The notes below the pieces were generated by a model. The model was not told where the DNA came from. It saw only the letters and a program-made list of their open reading frames with translations, and ran no database searches. A DNA stretch of 64,000 nt, from NCBI RefSeq assembly GCF_001907195.1, contig NZ_LVWA01000002.1:248001-312000 (forward strand), read 5' to 3'. The DNA is from Pontibacter flavimaris (GTDB lineage: Bacteria > Bacteroidota > Bacteroidia > Cytophagales > Hymenobacteraceae). This document shows, in pieces, positions 8,726 through 17,828 of the stretch (within the stretch, counting starts at the first letter, position 1; each line of letters starts with the position of its first letter). A program made the position numbers and the translations under genes.

Positions 8726-8756
8726 CAAAGATATCTTATAGACTTTGCCTATCAAA
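8726..8756 (-). promoter_or_regulatory. Promoter of oxyR
   Basis: Minus strand TTTG (8753-8756), 19 bases, TATCTTTG (8726-8733): a perfect Bacteroidota promoter. Transcription should start near 8719, 38 bases before the ATG. Confidence 0.7.
8738..8752. promoter_or_regulatory. Candidate OxyR-binding dyad
   Basis: ATAG-N7-CTAT lies between the minus-33 and minus-7 boxes of oxyR. This equals the outer bases of one half of the known OxyR operator. The inner conserved T and A of the E. coli consensus are not present, and I see no good second dyad one turn away. Confidence 0.4.
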
Positions 8757-8772
8757 GTATAAGTATAATCAA

Positions 8773-8804
8773 TTTGATATATATTTTAATATAGATGACC
8801 TTTG
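8773..8804 (+). promoter_or_regulatory. Probable promoter of dps
   Basis: TTTG (8773-8776), 20 bases, GACCTTTG (8797-8804), one mismatch to TAnnTTTG. The imperfect minus-7 would fit activator dependence. Confidence 0.45.
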
Positions 8805-8843
8805 TATCAACATAAAAGCGAAACACAACACAAAGTATAAAAC

Positions 8844-9317
8844 ATGGAAAAACTATCGAATATCGGACTACAGAAAGAAGACAGCAAGCAGGTGGCGGAA
8901 AAGCTGAACGAGCTGCTGGCGAACTATCATGTATACTACCAGAACCTGCGCGGCTTCCACTGGAACATCAAAGGCGTGTACTTCTTCCAGCTGCACGACA
9001 AGTTTGAGGAGCTCTACAACACCGCCCTCGGCAGGATAGATGCCATTGCCGAGCGCATCCTGACCATCGGCCAGCAGCCGCTCCATACTTTCTCGGAGTA
9101 CCTGCGCCTGTCAAGTATAAAGGAGGCCACTAACCTGAGCGAAGGCAAGGAGACCGTCACCACCACGCACCAGAACCTGAGCACCCTGCTGGACCTGGAG
9201 CGCGACATCCTGAAACTGGCCGCTGAGACCGGCGACGAAGGCACCGTAAGCCTGATCAGCGAGGACATCCACGAGAACGAGAAAACGCTCTGGATGCTGA
9301 AGGCTTTCCTGAGCTAA
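8844..9317 (+). CDS. dps: Dps-family ferritin-like DNA-protection protein
   Basis: 157 residues, a four-helix miniferritin that oxidises Fe(II) with peroxide and stores the iron in a dodecamer. The ferroxidase signature is visible: YYQNLRGFHWNIKG (about residues 32-45), then FFQLHDKFEELY, with the inter-subunit His, Asp and Glu ligands. Length is normal. It is the first gene after the oxyR divergent promoter region. A hairpin and an AT-rich repeat separate it from ahpC. Confidence 0.95.
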   Translation: MEKLSNIGLQKEDSKQVAEKLNELLANYHVYYQNLRGFHWNIKGVYFFQLHDKFEELYNTALGRIDAIAERILTIGQQPLHTFSEYLRLSSIKEATNLSEGKETVTTTHQNLSTLLDLERDILKLAAETGDEGTVSLISEDIHENEKTLWMLKAFLS

Positions 9318-9361
9318 AATCTAGACATAAGACTCAAGACACAGGACATAAGACTTAATGA

Positions 9362-9390
9362 AAGTATGAGCTGACCTGACAGCCATACTT
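9362..9390. repeat. Hairpin with AAGTATG arms between dps and ahpC
   Basis: AAGTATGaGCTG pairs with CAGCcATACTT around a six-base loop. It may act as a weak terminator after dps. The arms are copies of the window-wide word. Confidence 0.5.
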
Positions 9391-9446
9391 CATCATTACT
9401 CATTATCCATTACTGATTAATCATTATCCATTACTCACTATTCATT
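9391..9446. repeat. AT-rich short direct repeats
   Basis: Degenerate repeats of units such as CATTACTCATTATC and CATTACT fill the leader before ahpC. I see no promoter box in them. Confidence 0.5.
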
Positions 9447-9455
9447 AATAAAGAA

Positions 9456-10013
9456 ATGACTGAAAATAGAATTTTATCCGTTGGTTCGGTTTTCCCGGAA
9501 TTTAAGAAGCAAGCTGTTGTATCGATAGAAAAAGGCAAGGAATTTTACGAAATCTCCAGCGACACGCACCGTCACAACGACCAGTGGATGGTGATGTTCT
9601 GGTGGCCGAAGGATTTCACGTTCGTGTGCCCTACCGAGATTGCCGAATTCAACAAGAACTACGATGAGTTCCGCGACCGCGACGCTGTGCTGATCGGCGC
9701 CTCTACTGACTCGGAGTTTGTGCACGCCGCCTGGCGCCGTGACCACGAAGACCTGCGCGAGTTGCGTTTCCCGATGCTGGCCGACACGTCTAAGTCGCTG
9801 GCGGAGGAGCTGGGCATTCTGCAGGCCGAGGAAAAAGTGGCCTACCGCGCCACCTACATCGTGGACCCGCAGGGCATCATCCGCTGGGTGAGCCTGAACG
9901 ACCTGAACGTGGGCCGCAACGTGGCCGAGGTGCTGCGCGTACTCGACGCGCTGCAAACCGATGAACTTTGCCCTTGCAACTGGCAGAAAGGCGAGGAAAC
10001 CATCGAAGCCTAA
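9456..10013 (+). CDS. ahpC: Alkyl hydroperoxide reductase, AhpC peroxiredoxin
   Basis: 185 residues. The peroxidatic cysteine is Cys58 in FTFVCPTE. The C-terminal ELCPCNWQKGEET gives two further cysteines (172 and 174), the three-cysteine layout of mycobacterial-type AhpC that is recycled by AhpD rather than AhpF. This agrees with ahpD being the next gene. It reduces peroxides and peroxynitrite in the cytoplasm, which links it to both the OxyR block and the NO genes further along. Confidence 0.95.
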   Translation: MTENRILSVGSVFPEFKKQAVVSIEKGKEFYEISSDTHRHNDQWMVMFWWPKDFTFVCPTEIAEFNKNYDEFRDRDAVLIGASTDSEFVHAAWRRDHEDLRELRFPMLADTSKSLAEELGILQAEEKVAYRATYIVDPQGIIRWVSLNDLNVGRNVAEVLRVLDALQTDELCPCNWQKGEETIEA

Positions 10014-10057
10014 TCTTCGCGCGCACGGCGCATTTTACATATAGTTTATTTAGACAC

Positions 10058-10115
10058 AAGTATGGCGCGGCAGCCGGAGTCATCTCCTGTTGCCCGGCTG
10101 CCCGCTGCCATACTT
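10058..10115. repeat. Long hairpin between ahpC and ahpD
   Basis: AAGTATGGC then GGCAGCCGG pair with CCGGCTGCC then GCCATACTT. The outer arms are again the AAGTATG word. It could tune ahpD expression relative to ahpC or stabilise the mRNA. Confidence 0.6.
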
Positions 10116-10158
10116 ATACTTTAGTTTTGAATCCAACCAAACTGAAACCACGCTAATC

Positions 10159-10746
10159 ATGCTTACTGCAACACAAGAAACCAAGATAGATTTATTGAAA
10201 GACCTGGGCCTGCCGGAGGAAAGCACCTACCCGGCCCTGGAGAAACTGACTGAAACCGAATCGCGCTACCTCCGCGACCTGCGCGTGAACCTGAAAAGCG
10301 CCCTAGGCGGCGAAGCCTTAAGTATAAAAGAGGCGTACCTGCTAGCCTTGTCGGCGGCGGCCAATGAGGAGAACGAAGCACTGGTAAAAGCTTTTGAAGC
10401 GAAGGCGCTGGAAAATGGCGCTGAGCTGGGTGAAGTAGCCGAAGCCATCGCCTGTGCCTCTCTGCTGGCCACCAACAACATCCTCTACCGCTTCCGTCAC
10501 TTCGCTGGCAAGGAGGAGTACGAGCAGCAGCCTGCCCGCATCAAAATGAACATTATGATGAAGCCGGTGCTGGGCAAAGAGTTCTTCGAGCTGATGAGCC
10601 TGGCCATCTCGGCTATCAACGGCTGCGAGCGCTGCGTTACTTCCCACGAGGCCTCTGTGATGCAGCTGGGCACCAAGGAGCCGCGCATTTTTGATGCGAT
10701 CCGCGTGGCCGCCGTGGTAGTCGGCCTGAGCAAGATTATCAAATAG
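10159..10746 (+). CDS. ahpD: Alkylhydroperoxidase AhpD, AhpC reductant
   Basis: 195 residues of the carboxymuconolactone decarboxylase fold. The catalytic motif NGCERCVTSHE gives Cys156, Cys159 and His163, the CxxC...H of AhpD that reduces AhpC via lipoyl adaptors. I chose the ATG at 10159, which starts MLTATQETKID like the family; the frame extends upstream to 10090 but that part covers the intergenic hairpin. Terminator follows directly. Confidence 0.93.
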   Translation: MLTATQETKIDLLKDLGLPEESTYPALEKLTETESRYLRDLRVNLKSALGGEALSIKEAYLLALSAAANEENEALVKAFEAKALENGAELGEVAEAIACASLLATNNILYRFRHFAGKEEYEQQPARIKMNIMMKPVLGKEFFELMSLAISAINGCERCVTSHEASVMQLGTKEPRIFDAIRVAAVVVGLSKIIK

Positions 10747-10771
10747 TATCCCTAAAGCTAAGTTAAGTATA

Positions 10772-10805
10772 AAGCCCCTGCAGTTTCTGTGGGGGCTTTT
10801 TTTAT
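10772..10805 (+). terminator. Terminator of ahpD
   Basis: Hairpin AAGCCCC...GGGGGCTT followed by TTTTTTT. The remaining 10806-11082 stretch is AT-richer and shows no gene. Confidence 0.8.
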
Positions 10806-11082
10806 TAGTAAACGGTCTTGCAGGTTTAAGAATTTGTGAAATTACTTTTAGAAACTCTGTCAGTCCGCATTAAATTAGTAAAAGATGATGAAGAAAGGAC
10901 AAGCACTTCACTCGCAATTTTTTAAACCTGCTGTTTAAGGTGTTACGGTTACTATCCTTGGGACAAGTAGGTCCCTATATCCTTTTGGTCAGCAATTTAT
11001 GAATTTGATTCGGTGAGTTTTTAATGACTTTCGTCCTTTACCGAATTCTGGACAGCTGCAATTCCAGAAAGAATTGCTCTTT

Positions 11083-12627
11083 TTACAACAGGCCGTTAAT
11101 CATCCCTTTCACTTCGTCTTTTCCAGGAAAGGACGTAAATTTATTGATGAGCACACCCTCTTTGTTGTATAGCAGATAGGACGGAACAGCCTCGAATTCA
11201 AACTGGTCCATGACGTGTTCCCACTGAGCGCCTGTCAGGTAATAATGTTCACTGCCAATTCCCTTGATTTTCTCTTCCCACCGCTTTCGGGGAGAAGAAC
11301 CGTTTGTCAGGTACACAAAGGCAACCTCCTTACCGTGAAATTCGCCCTTTGTACTTTTGAATTCATTCATTGCTTCCAGGCAGGGAGCACACCATGTTGC
11401 CCAAAAGTCAATAAATACAACCTTGTTTTGATGTTTAGCGACAATTGTTTCCATAACTTTATCGGCCGGAACGGATGAGATGTCAATGACAACAGCAGGG
11501 GATATGAATTTGTCTAATGCAACAACCTGCTGGTTTTTCCGAAACAGTATCTTGGCTATTTCCCCGTTTTTCCAATACGCTGCTATATGCTCTTTCTGCT
11601 TTTCGGATAGCGGCCTTACTTCTTCATTTAGCTGTCTGGCATAAGCATTGGCTGCTAAAACATCGTAGTAGGGGCCACTGTCAAATCCGACCAGATCCGA
11701 TAAGATAACCTTCACACTTGCCAGCCAAGAGGGAATGTCGCTTTCTCCTATCTCAGGAAGACCCAATATTTCATTTTGGAGAATCTCTTTTTGAAATTCC
11801 GAAAATGTAAAGCCTTGCAGATATTGGGGATCATTGAGCTTAAAATCCTTCAGGAAACGATAATAGGATCTGTCAATCTTTTGCAGCTCAGGTTTAGTGC
11901 TCCTATCGCCAGTTATGCTTCTATAATTAAGATTCATCTGATCTTCATAATCGAAGACATGCCCTACATGCATAAATAAACGGAAATCCTTAGACAGAAC
12001 TTCTTTTAATTCATTCGACAGTAATGTATCCTTATTTAAAATCTCTAATTTTTCTGATACAGCAGTCTTAACGTGATTCAGAAAATAGTCTGTGCTTTTG
12101 TCATACATAGGTTTTGGTTCCCTACTTGGCCTATGCGAAAACATTTTACGCATAACCTCTGGGCCCTGGATCATATCATTTTCAGTCATAGTAGCAGGCG
12201 TAACGCTAACATGCTCGATATCAAAATCCGAATTATAAGCAATGTCGAGGTTGGTAACACCACCACTTGTCAATTTAGCATAAAGTGACTTGTAAGGATT
12301 TAAGCTTGTTCTTAAGCCAACCAAAGCAACAGCTGTTTCAACATCAACATCAACAGAAAACTTCCCTGACTCATCAACGAGTGCTTTATATTGACTATAC
12401 TCTCCTGAAATTGGACGTGGAACAGTGATAGTTACATAAATGCTGTCCATGCTTTTATTGTTCGGACTTGTTACGCTGCCTGTTATTGTAGCTGTACCTG
12501 CTTCTATAGTTGTTGTATCTGCTTCCGTAGCAGTTGTATCTGTTACCGTACTAACAGACTGGTTACAGGCTAACAAGAACAAAAGGCTGAATATGCCAAA
12601 GAGGTATAATTTCATCATTTTAGTCAT
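11083..12627 (-). CDS. TlpA-like thioredoxin-fold lipoprotein
   Basis: 514 residues. A signal peptide ends in the lipobox LLAC (Cys21). A Thr/Ala-rich linker (about 25-50) and a beta-rich domain (about 50-130) follow, then a helical middle region. The C-terminal 150 residues are a thioredoxin domain with WCAPC at about 409-413 in FIDFWATWCAPC. It is probably anchored in the membrane facing the periplasm and acts as a thiol-disulfide reductase. The gene is AT-rich compared with its neighbours and has no copy of the AAGTAT word, which suggests recent arrival. The N-terminal domain is not one I can name. Confidence 0.82.
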   Translation of the reverse strand: MTKMMKLYLFGIFSLLFLLACNQSVSTVTDTTATEADTTTIEAGTATITGSVTSPNNKSMDSIYVTITVPRPISGEYSQYKALVDESGKFSVDVDVETAVALVGLRTSLNPYKSLYAKLTSGGVTNLDIAYNSDFDIEHVSVTPATMTENDMIQGPEVMRKMFSHRPSREPKPMYDKSTDYFLNHVKTAVSEKLEILNKDTLLSNELKEVLSKDFRLFMHVGHVFDYEDQMNLNYRSITGDRSTKPELQKIDRSYYRFLKDFKLNDPQYLQGFTFSEFQKEILQNEILGLPEIGESDIPSWLASVKVILSDLVGFDSGPYYDVLAANAYARQLNEEVRPLSEKQKEHIAAYWKNGEIAKILFRKNQQVVALDKFISPAVVIDISSVPADKVMETIVAKHQNKVVFIDFWATWCAPCLEAMNEFKSTKGEFHGKEVAFVYLTNGSSPRKRWEEKIKGIGSEHYYLTGAQWEHVMDQFEFEAVPSYLLYNKEGVLINKFTSFPGKDEVKGMINGLL

Positions 12628-12884
12628 AGCTTTTAATTTAAATTAAGCAGCCCTTTCTCCAAGTTTTGCTAAAATTCAGTGTTCTGTCGGTAAATTTTAT
12701 AATTGCTATATACTAATCAGCAGGAATACCTTATAACAATTAATTTATAAACGGAACCAATTCCTGTTAGCTGGCTACCGGTGGTGGTATAAATGGAATC
12801 GTACTATTGAATATACTATATACAGAAATTTATATAAATTTAAAAGGTCCTCCTAATATTTGATTTATACTTGCTGCGTTGTGT
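12628..12884. other. AT-rich leader of the TlpA-like gene
   Basis: No gene. The segment 12786-12835 is similar to 15963-16010, upstream of the barrel-like gene: both contain ggaatc, cgaata or tgaata, and TACTATATA. This is probably a duplicated promoter region. No exact TAnnTTTG is seen. Confidence 0.45.
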
Positions 12885-12957
12885 CCCTTCAAGTATAGCC
12901 AAAACAAAACTGCCTGCCACAGATGCGGCAGGCGGTTCAACCTTATTTAATATCAAA
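12885..12957 (-). repeat. Second copy of the rny terminator
   Basis: 73 bases that match 16059-16131 with four differences. It contains the hairpin GCCTGCC-acagatgc-GGCAGGC (12912-12933). Here it follows the AhpD-like gene at 13073 rather than rny. 12958-13072 holds nothing recognisable. Confidence 0.8.
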
Positions 12958-13072
12958 CTTATACTTTGATGGTGCGCAACACACAACCAACCTGATTGGC
13001 GCAGCACTGGTTTAGCCCATCGATTGACACGGTCTCCCCGCTAGTAAGTATACGGTAGTAATACCCGTGATT

Positions 13073-13510
13073 TTAGGAGAAAGACGTTTTGGAACTGATG
13101 GCAACCCGGTTCCAGGCGTTGATCGTCACGACCAGCATGATGAGCCGGGCAATGTAGGTTTCGTCAAACAGCGCGGCTGCTCTCTGGTACGTCTCTTCAG
13201 ACAGCCCCTGCTGGTGGATCAGGGTCACTTCTTCTGTGATGGCCAGGACAACTTTCTCCTCTTCCGAATACAACGGCGCCTCCCGCCAGGCATTCAGCAG
13301 GAAGATGCGCTGGTTTGTCTCCCCTTTCTTAAGAGCTTCCTTGGTGTGCATGTCAATACAAAAGGCACAGCCGTTCAGCTGCGAAGCGCGGATCTTGATC
13401 AGGTTTCTGTGCGTAGACGTTATATCCGTCGACTGCAGGTAATTCTCTAACGCATACAGGGCTTTGTACGCCTGCGGCTCTGCCTGGCTAATGTTAACTC
13501 GCTTTTTCAT
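13073..13510 (-). CDS. AhpD-like carboxymuconolactone decarboxylase family protein
   Basis: 145 residues with the CMD/AhpD core motif NGCAFCIDMH (Cys48, Cys51, His55). This single-domain family (YnjA/YciW-type 'alkylhydroperoxidase AhpD family core domain') is thought to use the CxxC pair for peroxidase or reductase chemistry. It is unrelated in position to ahpC and lies within the segment flanked by the duplicated rny terminator. No partner is adjacent, so its substrate is unknown. Confidence 0.88.
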   Translation of the reverse strand: MKKRVNISQAEPQAYKALYALENYLQSTDITSTHRNLIKIRASQLNGCAFCIDMHTKEALKKGETNQRIFLLNAWREAPLYSEEEKVVLAITEEVTLIHQQGLSEETYQRAAALFDETYIARLIMLVVTINAWNRVAISSKTSFS

Positions 13511-13633
13511 AGTAGGTGTTTATAAATGAAACTGACACAAAGGTAGGCAATAAGGAAAGGGGGGAAATTAGATTGGTACAAGCATGCTTCCTGCCCCTTA
13601 TTTTACTCTGGAGTTCGGAGCCTGTTACCGTCC

Positions 13634-14911
13634 TTATACTTCCCTGGTTAAAATAGCGAGCAACCTGCATAAATATGCATTTTCCGTTTCAAAGTCTTTC
13701 TGTAGGTTCCATTCCTGCAAAATAACGGCTACAACTTTCTCTTCGGGCAGGATCAGGATGTGTTGGCCCCCTTTTCCTCTCGCTGTGTATACAGGTTTTC
13801 CATTGTAGTTTAACAACCACCAGGAGTAGCCATACCCGGTTTCCTGGTAGCAGCCTAAGGTCCGGAATGCTTTACTTTCAGATGTATAGTTAGTGAAACT
13901 CTTCTCCACCCACGCAGCATCCAGAATTTGCACCCCGTTGACTCTTCCTTTGTTAAGGTATAATTCCCCGAACCGGGCAAGGTCTCTTGCCGTGAAATAA
14001 GACTCATCTCCGCCAGCGTAGTAGCCATCCACCTTTCGCCAGAAGCCACACTGGATACCAAGTGGTTTGAACAGCTTTTCCCGGGCAAACTCCTTTGTGG
14101 TGGTGTTAGAAGCCTTTGTAATCATGGCGGAAAGGAGCATCTGTGAGCCTGTGTAATACTTGAACTCCTGCCCTATCTTACCTTCAGACACCCCTTCGTT
14201 TACAAGCGCCTGCTCAACATTTTGTGGCCCGTCCCAACCGGTAAACCCACCCCGCATGGACAGCAAATGGGCTATGGTTAATTTATACTTTGAATTTCCA
14301 GGGATCATTCCCTGGTGCTCTGAAAAGAAGGGTATCACCAAGTCGTCTTCTGATTTGAAGTAGCCCTCCTGAATCGATAAGCCGGTGAGCGCAGAAGTGA
14401 TGCTTTTGGTAACCGAGTGGACATTAAATGCGCTAAACCTGGTAGCTCCTTTCTGATACTTCTCTATCACTAACTTGCCATCTTTGACCACTATCAACCC
14501 CCTTAACCTTTCCCAGCCTTCAATTTCCTTAAGATATTGCTTTATCTCTTCCTGATCATATCCTGCACTTCCGGGCGTGGCGGTTTGCCATTTGTAAGGC
14601 TCATGGATGACTTCAAAAGACTGTGACGCAGTAAAGGGCAGCGATAGGTTGAGTGGATGCCATTCAAAGAAGTAGTTCATAGCGTTCACCACCAGCAAAA
14701 TAGTAGCTGCCGATGCAAGCCCAAGTGCTGCTTTGTGTTGGCGATGCTTGCGCCGGATTAAAAGTATAGCGGTAAGCAGCAGGACAAGCACCACCAAGAT
14801 GTACTCGATGGCATTAGGATAGGGTAGATAAAAGTAGTCGTCTTTTATTTTGTAGGAGATAGCGATGCAGAACCCGGTAAGGAGAGAAAAGATAATGTAG
14901 AGCTTTTTCAT
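13634..14911 (-). CDS. Membrane-anchored serine hydrolase of the beta-lactamase class C family
   Basis: 425 residues. Three N-terminal hydrophobic helices (about 3-20, 35-52, 62-82) precede a penicillin-binding-protein-like domain. The nucleophile motif SVTK is at residues 166-169. YYTGSQ and the GKGGQHI segment near the C-terminus stand where the second and third active-site motifs are expected. These proteins are usually esterases or D-aminopeptidases rather than resistance enzymes. Topology suggests a periplasmic catalytic domain. It is part of the AT-richer accessory stretch. Confidence 0.85.
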   Translation of the reverse strand: MKKLYIIFSLLTGFCIAISYKIKDDYFYLPYPNAIEYILVVLVLLLTAILLIRRKHRQHKAALGLASAATILLVVNAMNYFFEWHPLNLSLPFTASQSFEVIHEPYKWQTATPGSAGYDQEEIKQYLKEIEGWERLRGLIVVKDGKLVIEKYQKGATRFSAFNVHSVTKSITSALTGLSIQEGYFKSEDDLVIPFFSEHQGMIPGNSKYKLTIAHLLSMRGGFTGWDGPQNVEQALVNEGVSEGKIGQEFKYYTGSQMLLSAMITKASNTTTKEFAREKLFKPLGIQCGFWRKVDGYYAGGDESYFTARDLARFGELYLNKGRVNGVQILDAAWVEKSFTNYTSESKAFRTLGCYQETGYGYSWWLLNYNGKPVYTARGKGGQHILILPEEKVVAVILQEWNLQKDFETENAYLCRLLAILTREV

Positions 14912-14986
14912 TTAGTTAGGGATTACCTGCAACGGTGTTTGGCTATGAGGTGGCGCAGCTACCTTATAGGGTTTGTTGTGCATCGT

Positions 14987-15916
14987 TTATTTTTCCCGCC
15001 TTTTTATTCGATAACCTATCGCTGTACCTATACCTAAGCTCAACTCATTAAACGAATTAAGCTTGTAGAACTTCGTAAAAAAAAGAATCCCTTTATAACC
15101 CCCTTGAACAGAAGCCTGGTATTCAATATTGTCCATATAAAACGACACCTTTCCAATGACTGTAGGGTGAAGAGGCTGGCCTAAAGTGGTCCCAAAACCG
15201 ATTAAAACCCCTGATGAAGTTTTTGTGCCAACGGCTTCAAGGTTATCAAAACTCAAGTGGGTATAACCTGCAATCAACTTGACGTTTCTAAGGTTATAGT
15301 CTGCTTCAAAAGAGTAAGCTTTGGAGTTGAAGTCGTTGTTAAAGTTAACCTGACGATAATTCCATTTAAAATCCATATCAAAGTCACAGGTAGAAATGAA
15401 ATGACTAAACTCTATCTGCCCGTTCTGAAGTTCTGTTTGGTCTAAGTTGGTCTGGTAACTATAAGAACCTTTGACTACACCACCAAAAAATAAATAAGGG
15501 GTAGCTACTTCAATCTGTCCGCCTAATGGGGTATTGATTAACCCGCTATTGGCATACGCCTTTATCTCATTCGAGTCAAAAAAGTCTTTGTGGCAATCCC
15601 ACTTGGCTTCAACAATTATATGCCTTTGACCCTTCAATTGGTACTCTTTTGTTATCATACCAATGAAGGAAAAAACAAGAGTAGAATTAGGGTCTGCTAC
15701 TTTAATCGAAAAAGTGCCGTCAATGTCGGCTGTAGTTCCGTTACTTGTGCCCTTCTCAACAATTCTTACAAGAGGTATAGGTGTTTCATCAATTTTTGAA
15801 ATGACTTTCCCTGTTATAATCACTTGGCTCCAAGTAGTTTGGGAGCTTACAAGCAAGCTAAGTATGAAAGTCAATCGTTTTATCAAGAGTTTATCTTTAT
15901 TTGAAATGCCGCACAA
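14987..15916 (-). CDS. Secreted carboxypeptidase-regulatory-like domain protein with barrel-like C-terminus
   Basis: 309 residues. After a signal peptide (cleavage near TTWSQ, residues 27-31) comes a CarboxypepD_reg-like fold (about 33-110) with ITGKVISK, GTTADIDGTF and FSFIGM, the hallmarks of Bacteroidota outer-membrane-associated proteins. The rest alternates hydrophobic and polar residues with repeated aromatic turns and ends in GTAIGYRIKRREK, which suggests a small outer-membrane beta barrel. AT-rich. Function unknown. The long positively charged leader before the signal helix makes the exact start uncertain. Confidence 0.7.
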   Translation of the reverse strand: MCGISNKDKLLIKRLTFILSLLVSSQTTWSQVIITGKVISKIDETPIPLVRIVEKGTSNGTTADIDGTFSIKVADPNSTLVFSFIGMITKEYQLKGQRHIIVEAKWDCHKDFFDSNEIKAYANSGLINTPLGGQIEVATPYLFFGGVVKGSYSYQTNLDQTELQNGQIEFSHFISTCDFDMDFKWNYRQVNFNNDFNSKAYSFEADYNLRNVKLIAGYTHLSFDNLEAVGTKTSSGVLIGFGTTLGQPLHPTVIGKVSFYMDNIEYQASVQGGYKGILFFTKFYKLNSFNELSLGIGTAIGYRIKRREK

Positions 15917-16058
15917 CTATAGTATAAACAGAACTCTATTCCGTTTATACACCCAAATCCGACGGTATACGGAATCAAACTATCGAATATACTATATATA
16001 ACGATTAATATAAAGGCTTTACACCTTACAGTCAAGCCCATCAAGCTGACCTCTACAT

Positions 16059-16131
16059 CCTTTCAAGTATAGCCAAAACAAAACCGCCTGCCACAGATGC
16101 GACAGGCGGTTTAACCTTATTTAATATCAAA
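16059..16131 (-). terminator. Terminator of rny (first repeat copy)
   Basis: Hairpin ACCGCCTG...CAGGCGGT (16083-16110) immediately past the rny stop. The 73-base unit is repeated at 12885-12957 with four differences. Confidence 0.7.
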
Positions 16132-16139
16132 TGTAATGC

Positions 16140-17738
16140 TTACTTGGCGTAGCTGATGGCGCGCATCTCCCGGATCACCGTGATCTTGATCTGGCCAGGG
16201 TACTGCATCTCTTTCTCGATCTTCTGCGAGATGTCGAACGACAGCTGCTGCGCTTTCTCGTCGGTTACGTTATCAGCGTCCACCATAACGCGCAGCTCAC
16301 GGCCGGCCTGTATGGCGTAGCACTGGTTCACTCCGTCGAATGATACGGCCGCTTCTTCCAGTTCCTTCAGACGCTTGATGTATGACTCCATGATCTCGCG
16401 GCGGGCACCTGGTCTGGAACCGGAGATAGCATCGCAGGCCTGCACCAGCGGAGAAACCATCGCAGTCATTTCCACTTCGTCGTGGTGCGCGCCGATGGCG
16501 TTACACACGTCCGGATGCTCTTTATACTTCTTGGCCAGTTCCATACCAATAATGGCGTGCGGCAGTTCCGGCTCGTCCGGCGTTACCTTGCCAATGTCGT
16601 GCAACAGACCGGCGCGCTTAGCGTGCTTCACGTTCAGGCCCAGCTCGGCGGCCATGGTGGCGCACAGGTTGGCTACTTCGCGGGAGTGCTGCAGCAGGTT
16701 CTGTCCGTAAGACGAACGGAAACGCATGCGGCCCACCATCTTGATCAGTTCCGGGTGCAAACCGTGGATGCCCAGGTCAATAGCGGTACGCTCCCCGATC
16801 TCCACGATCTCCTCCTCAATGTTCTTGCGGGTTTTGGTTACCACCTCCTCAATACGGGCAGGGTGGATACGGCCGTCGGCCACCAGGCGGTGCAGCGACA
16901 GGCGCGCGATCTCGCGGCGAACCGGGTCGAAACCAGAGATAATGATCGCCTCAGGCGTATCGTCCACAATGATCTCCACGCCAGTGGCAGCTTCCAGGGC
17001 ACGGATGTTACGTCCCTCACGGCCGATGATCTTGCCTTTGATGTCGTCGCTCTCGATGTTGAACACCGATACGCAGTTTTCAATGGCATGCTCCGCGGCG
17101 GTACGCTGGATGGTTTCGATAACGATCTTCTTGGCTTCCTTGGTAGCGGTAAGCTTGGCCTGTGCCACAATGTCTTTGATGTGCGACGAAGCGTGGGACT
17201 GCGCCTCGCTCTTCAGGGCTTCCACCAGTTGCTCGCGCGCCTCGGCGGCTGTCAGGCCGGCTATCTTCTCCAGCTGACCGACAACCTCCCCGTGCTGCTG
17301 CTCCACCTCTTCCCTGCGCTTCTTCAGCTGCTCCTGCTGCACATGCAGGTGGTTCCGCTCCTTCTCCAGCTCGGCGTGCAGTGTCTCTTTTTCCTTCTGC
17401 AGGTCAGACTCAAGGCGCTTGGCCTGCTCCATTTGCTTCTGCACCTGCTGCTCGCGCTGCTTTACCTTGTTCTCGTTCTGAATGACGATGTTCTTCTTCT
17501 TGGTCATCTCATCCTCGAACTCGGCCTTTATCTTCAGGTATTTCTCCTTAGCCTCCAGGATGCGGTCCTTCTTCAGGGCCTCTGCATTGATCTCTGCCTC
17601 GCGGATGATGTTCTTGGCGCTCTGGCGAGCCTCCTCTTCCTGCTGCTTAAATACTTTCTGCAGCAGCATGCGCCCTATCAGCACGCCCACAACGAGCGCC
17701 ACCAGGGCAGTTACTAAAATATAAAGAATGTCGGGCAT
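16140..17738 (-). CDS. rny: Ribonuclease Y
   Basis: 532 residues, a membrane-bound endoribonuclease that starts mRNA decay. It has one N-terminal helix (5-25), a long charged coiled coil (about 30-190), a KH RNA-binding domain with [10 protein letters not shown] (near 230), and an HD domain with the metal ligands in LLHDIGKV (near 380) and AHHDEVEM. Length is normal. It is the last gene of the pheT - coiled-coil - zapA - rny run, and a weak hairpin before it may reduce read-through from zapA. Confidence 0.97.
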   Translation of the reverse strand: MPDILYILVTALVALVVGVLIGRMLLQKVFKQQEEEARQSAKNIIREAEINAEALKKDRILEAKEKYLKIKAEFEDEMTKKKNIVIQNENKVKQREQQVQKQMEQAKRLESDLQKEKETLHAELEKERNHLHVQQEQLKKRREEVEQQHGEVVGQLEKIAGLTAAEAREQLVEALKSEAQSHASSHIKDIVAQAKLTATKEAKKIVIETIQRTAAEHAIENCVSVFNIESDDIKGKIIGREGRNIRALEAATGVEIIVDDTPEAIIISGFDPVRREIARLSLHRLVADGRIHPARIEEVVTKTRKNIEEEIVEIGERTAIDLGIHGLHPELIKMVGRMRFRSSYGQNLLQHSREVANLCATMAAELGLNVKHAKRAGLLHDIGKVTPDEPELPHAIIGMELAKKYKEHPDVCNAIGAHHDEVEMTAMVSPLVQACDAISGSRPGARREIMESYIKRLKELEEAAVSFDGVNQCYAIQAGRELRVMVDADNVTDEKAQQLSFDISQKIEKEMQYPGQIKITVIREMRAISYAK

Positions 17739-17828
17739 AACTATAGCGTTTATGGTTGATTATCACGCATAGCAAGCACCTGCAAAGGGGGACTGGGTGT
17801 GGCTTTCAGGCCCAAACGAAGTATAAAC

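Noticed and set aside
13634-14911. Serine hydrolase as an antibiotic-resistance beta-lactamase
   Set aside because: The membrane-anchored architecture and non-canonical second and third motifs fit esterase-type relatives; resistance is not supported.
16482-17717. Long open frame opposite rny (411 codons), rich in Leu, Val and Gln
   Set aside because: A shadow of the coiled-coil coding of rny; no signal, domain or promoter.
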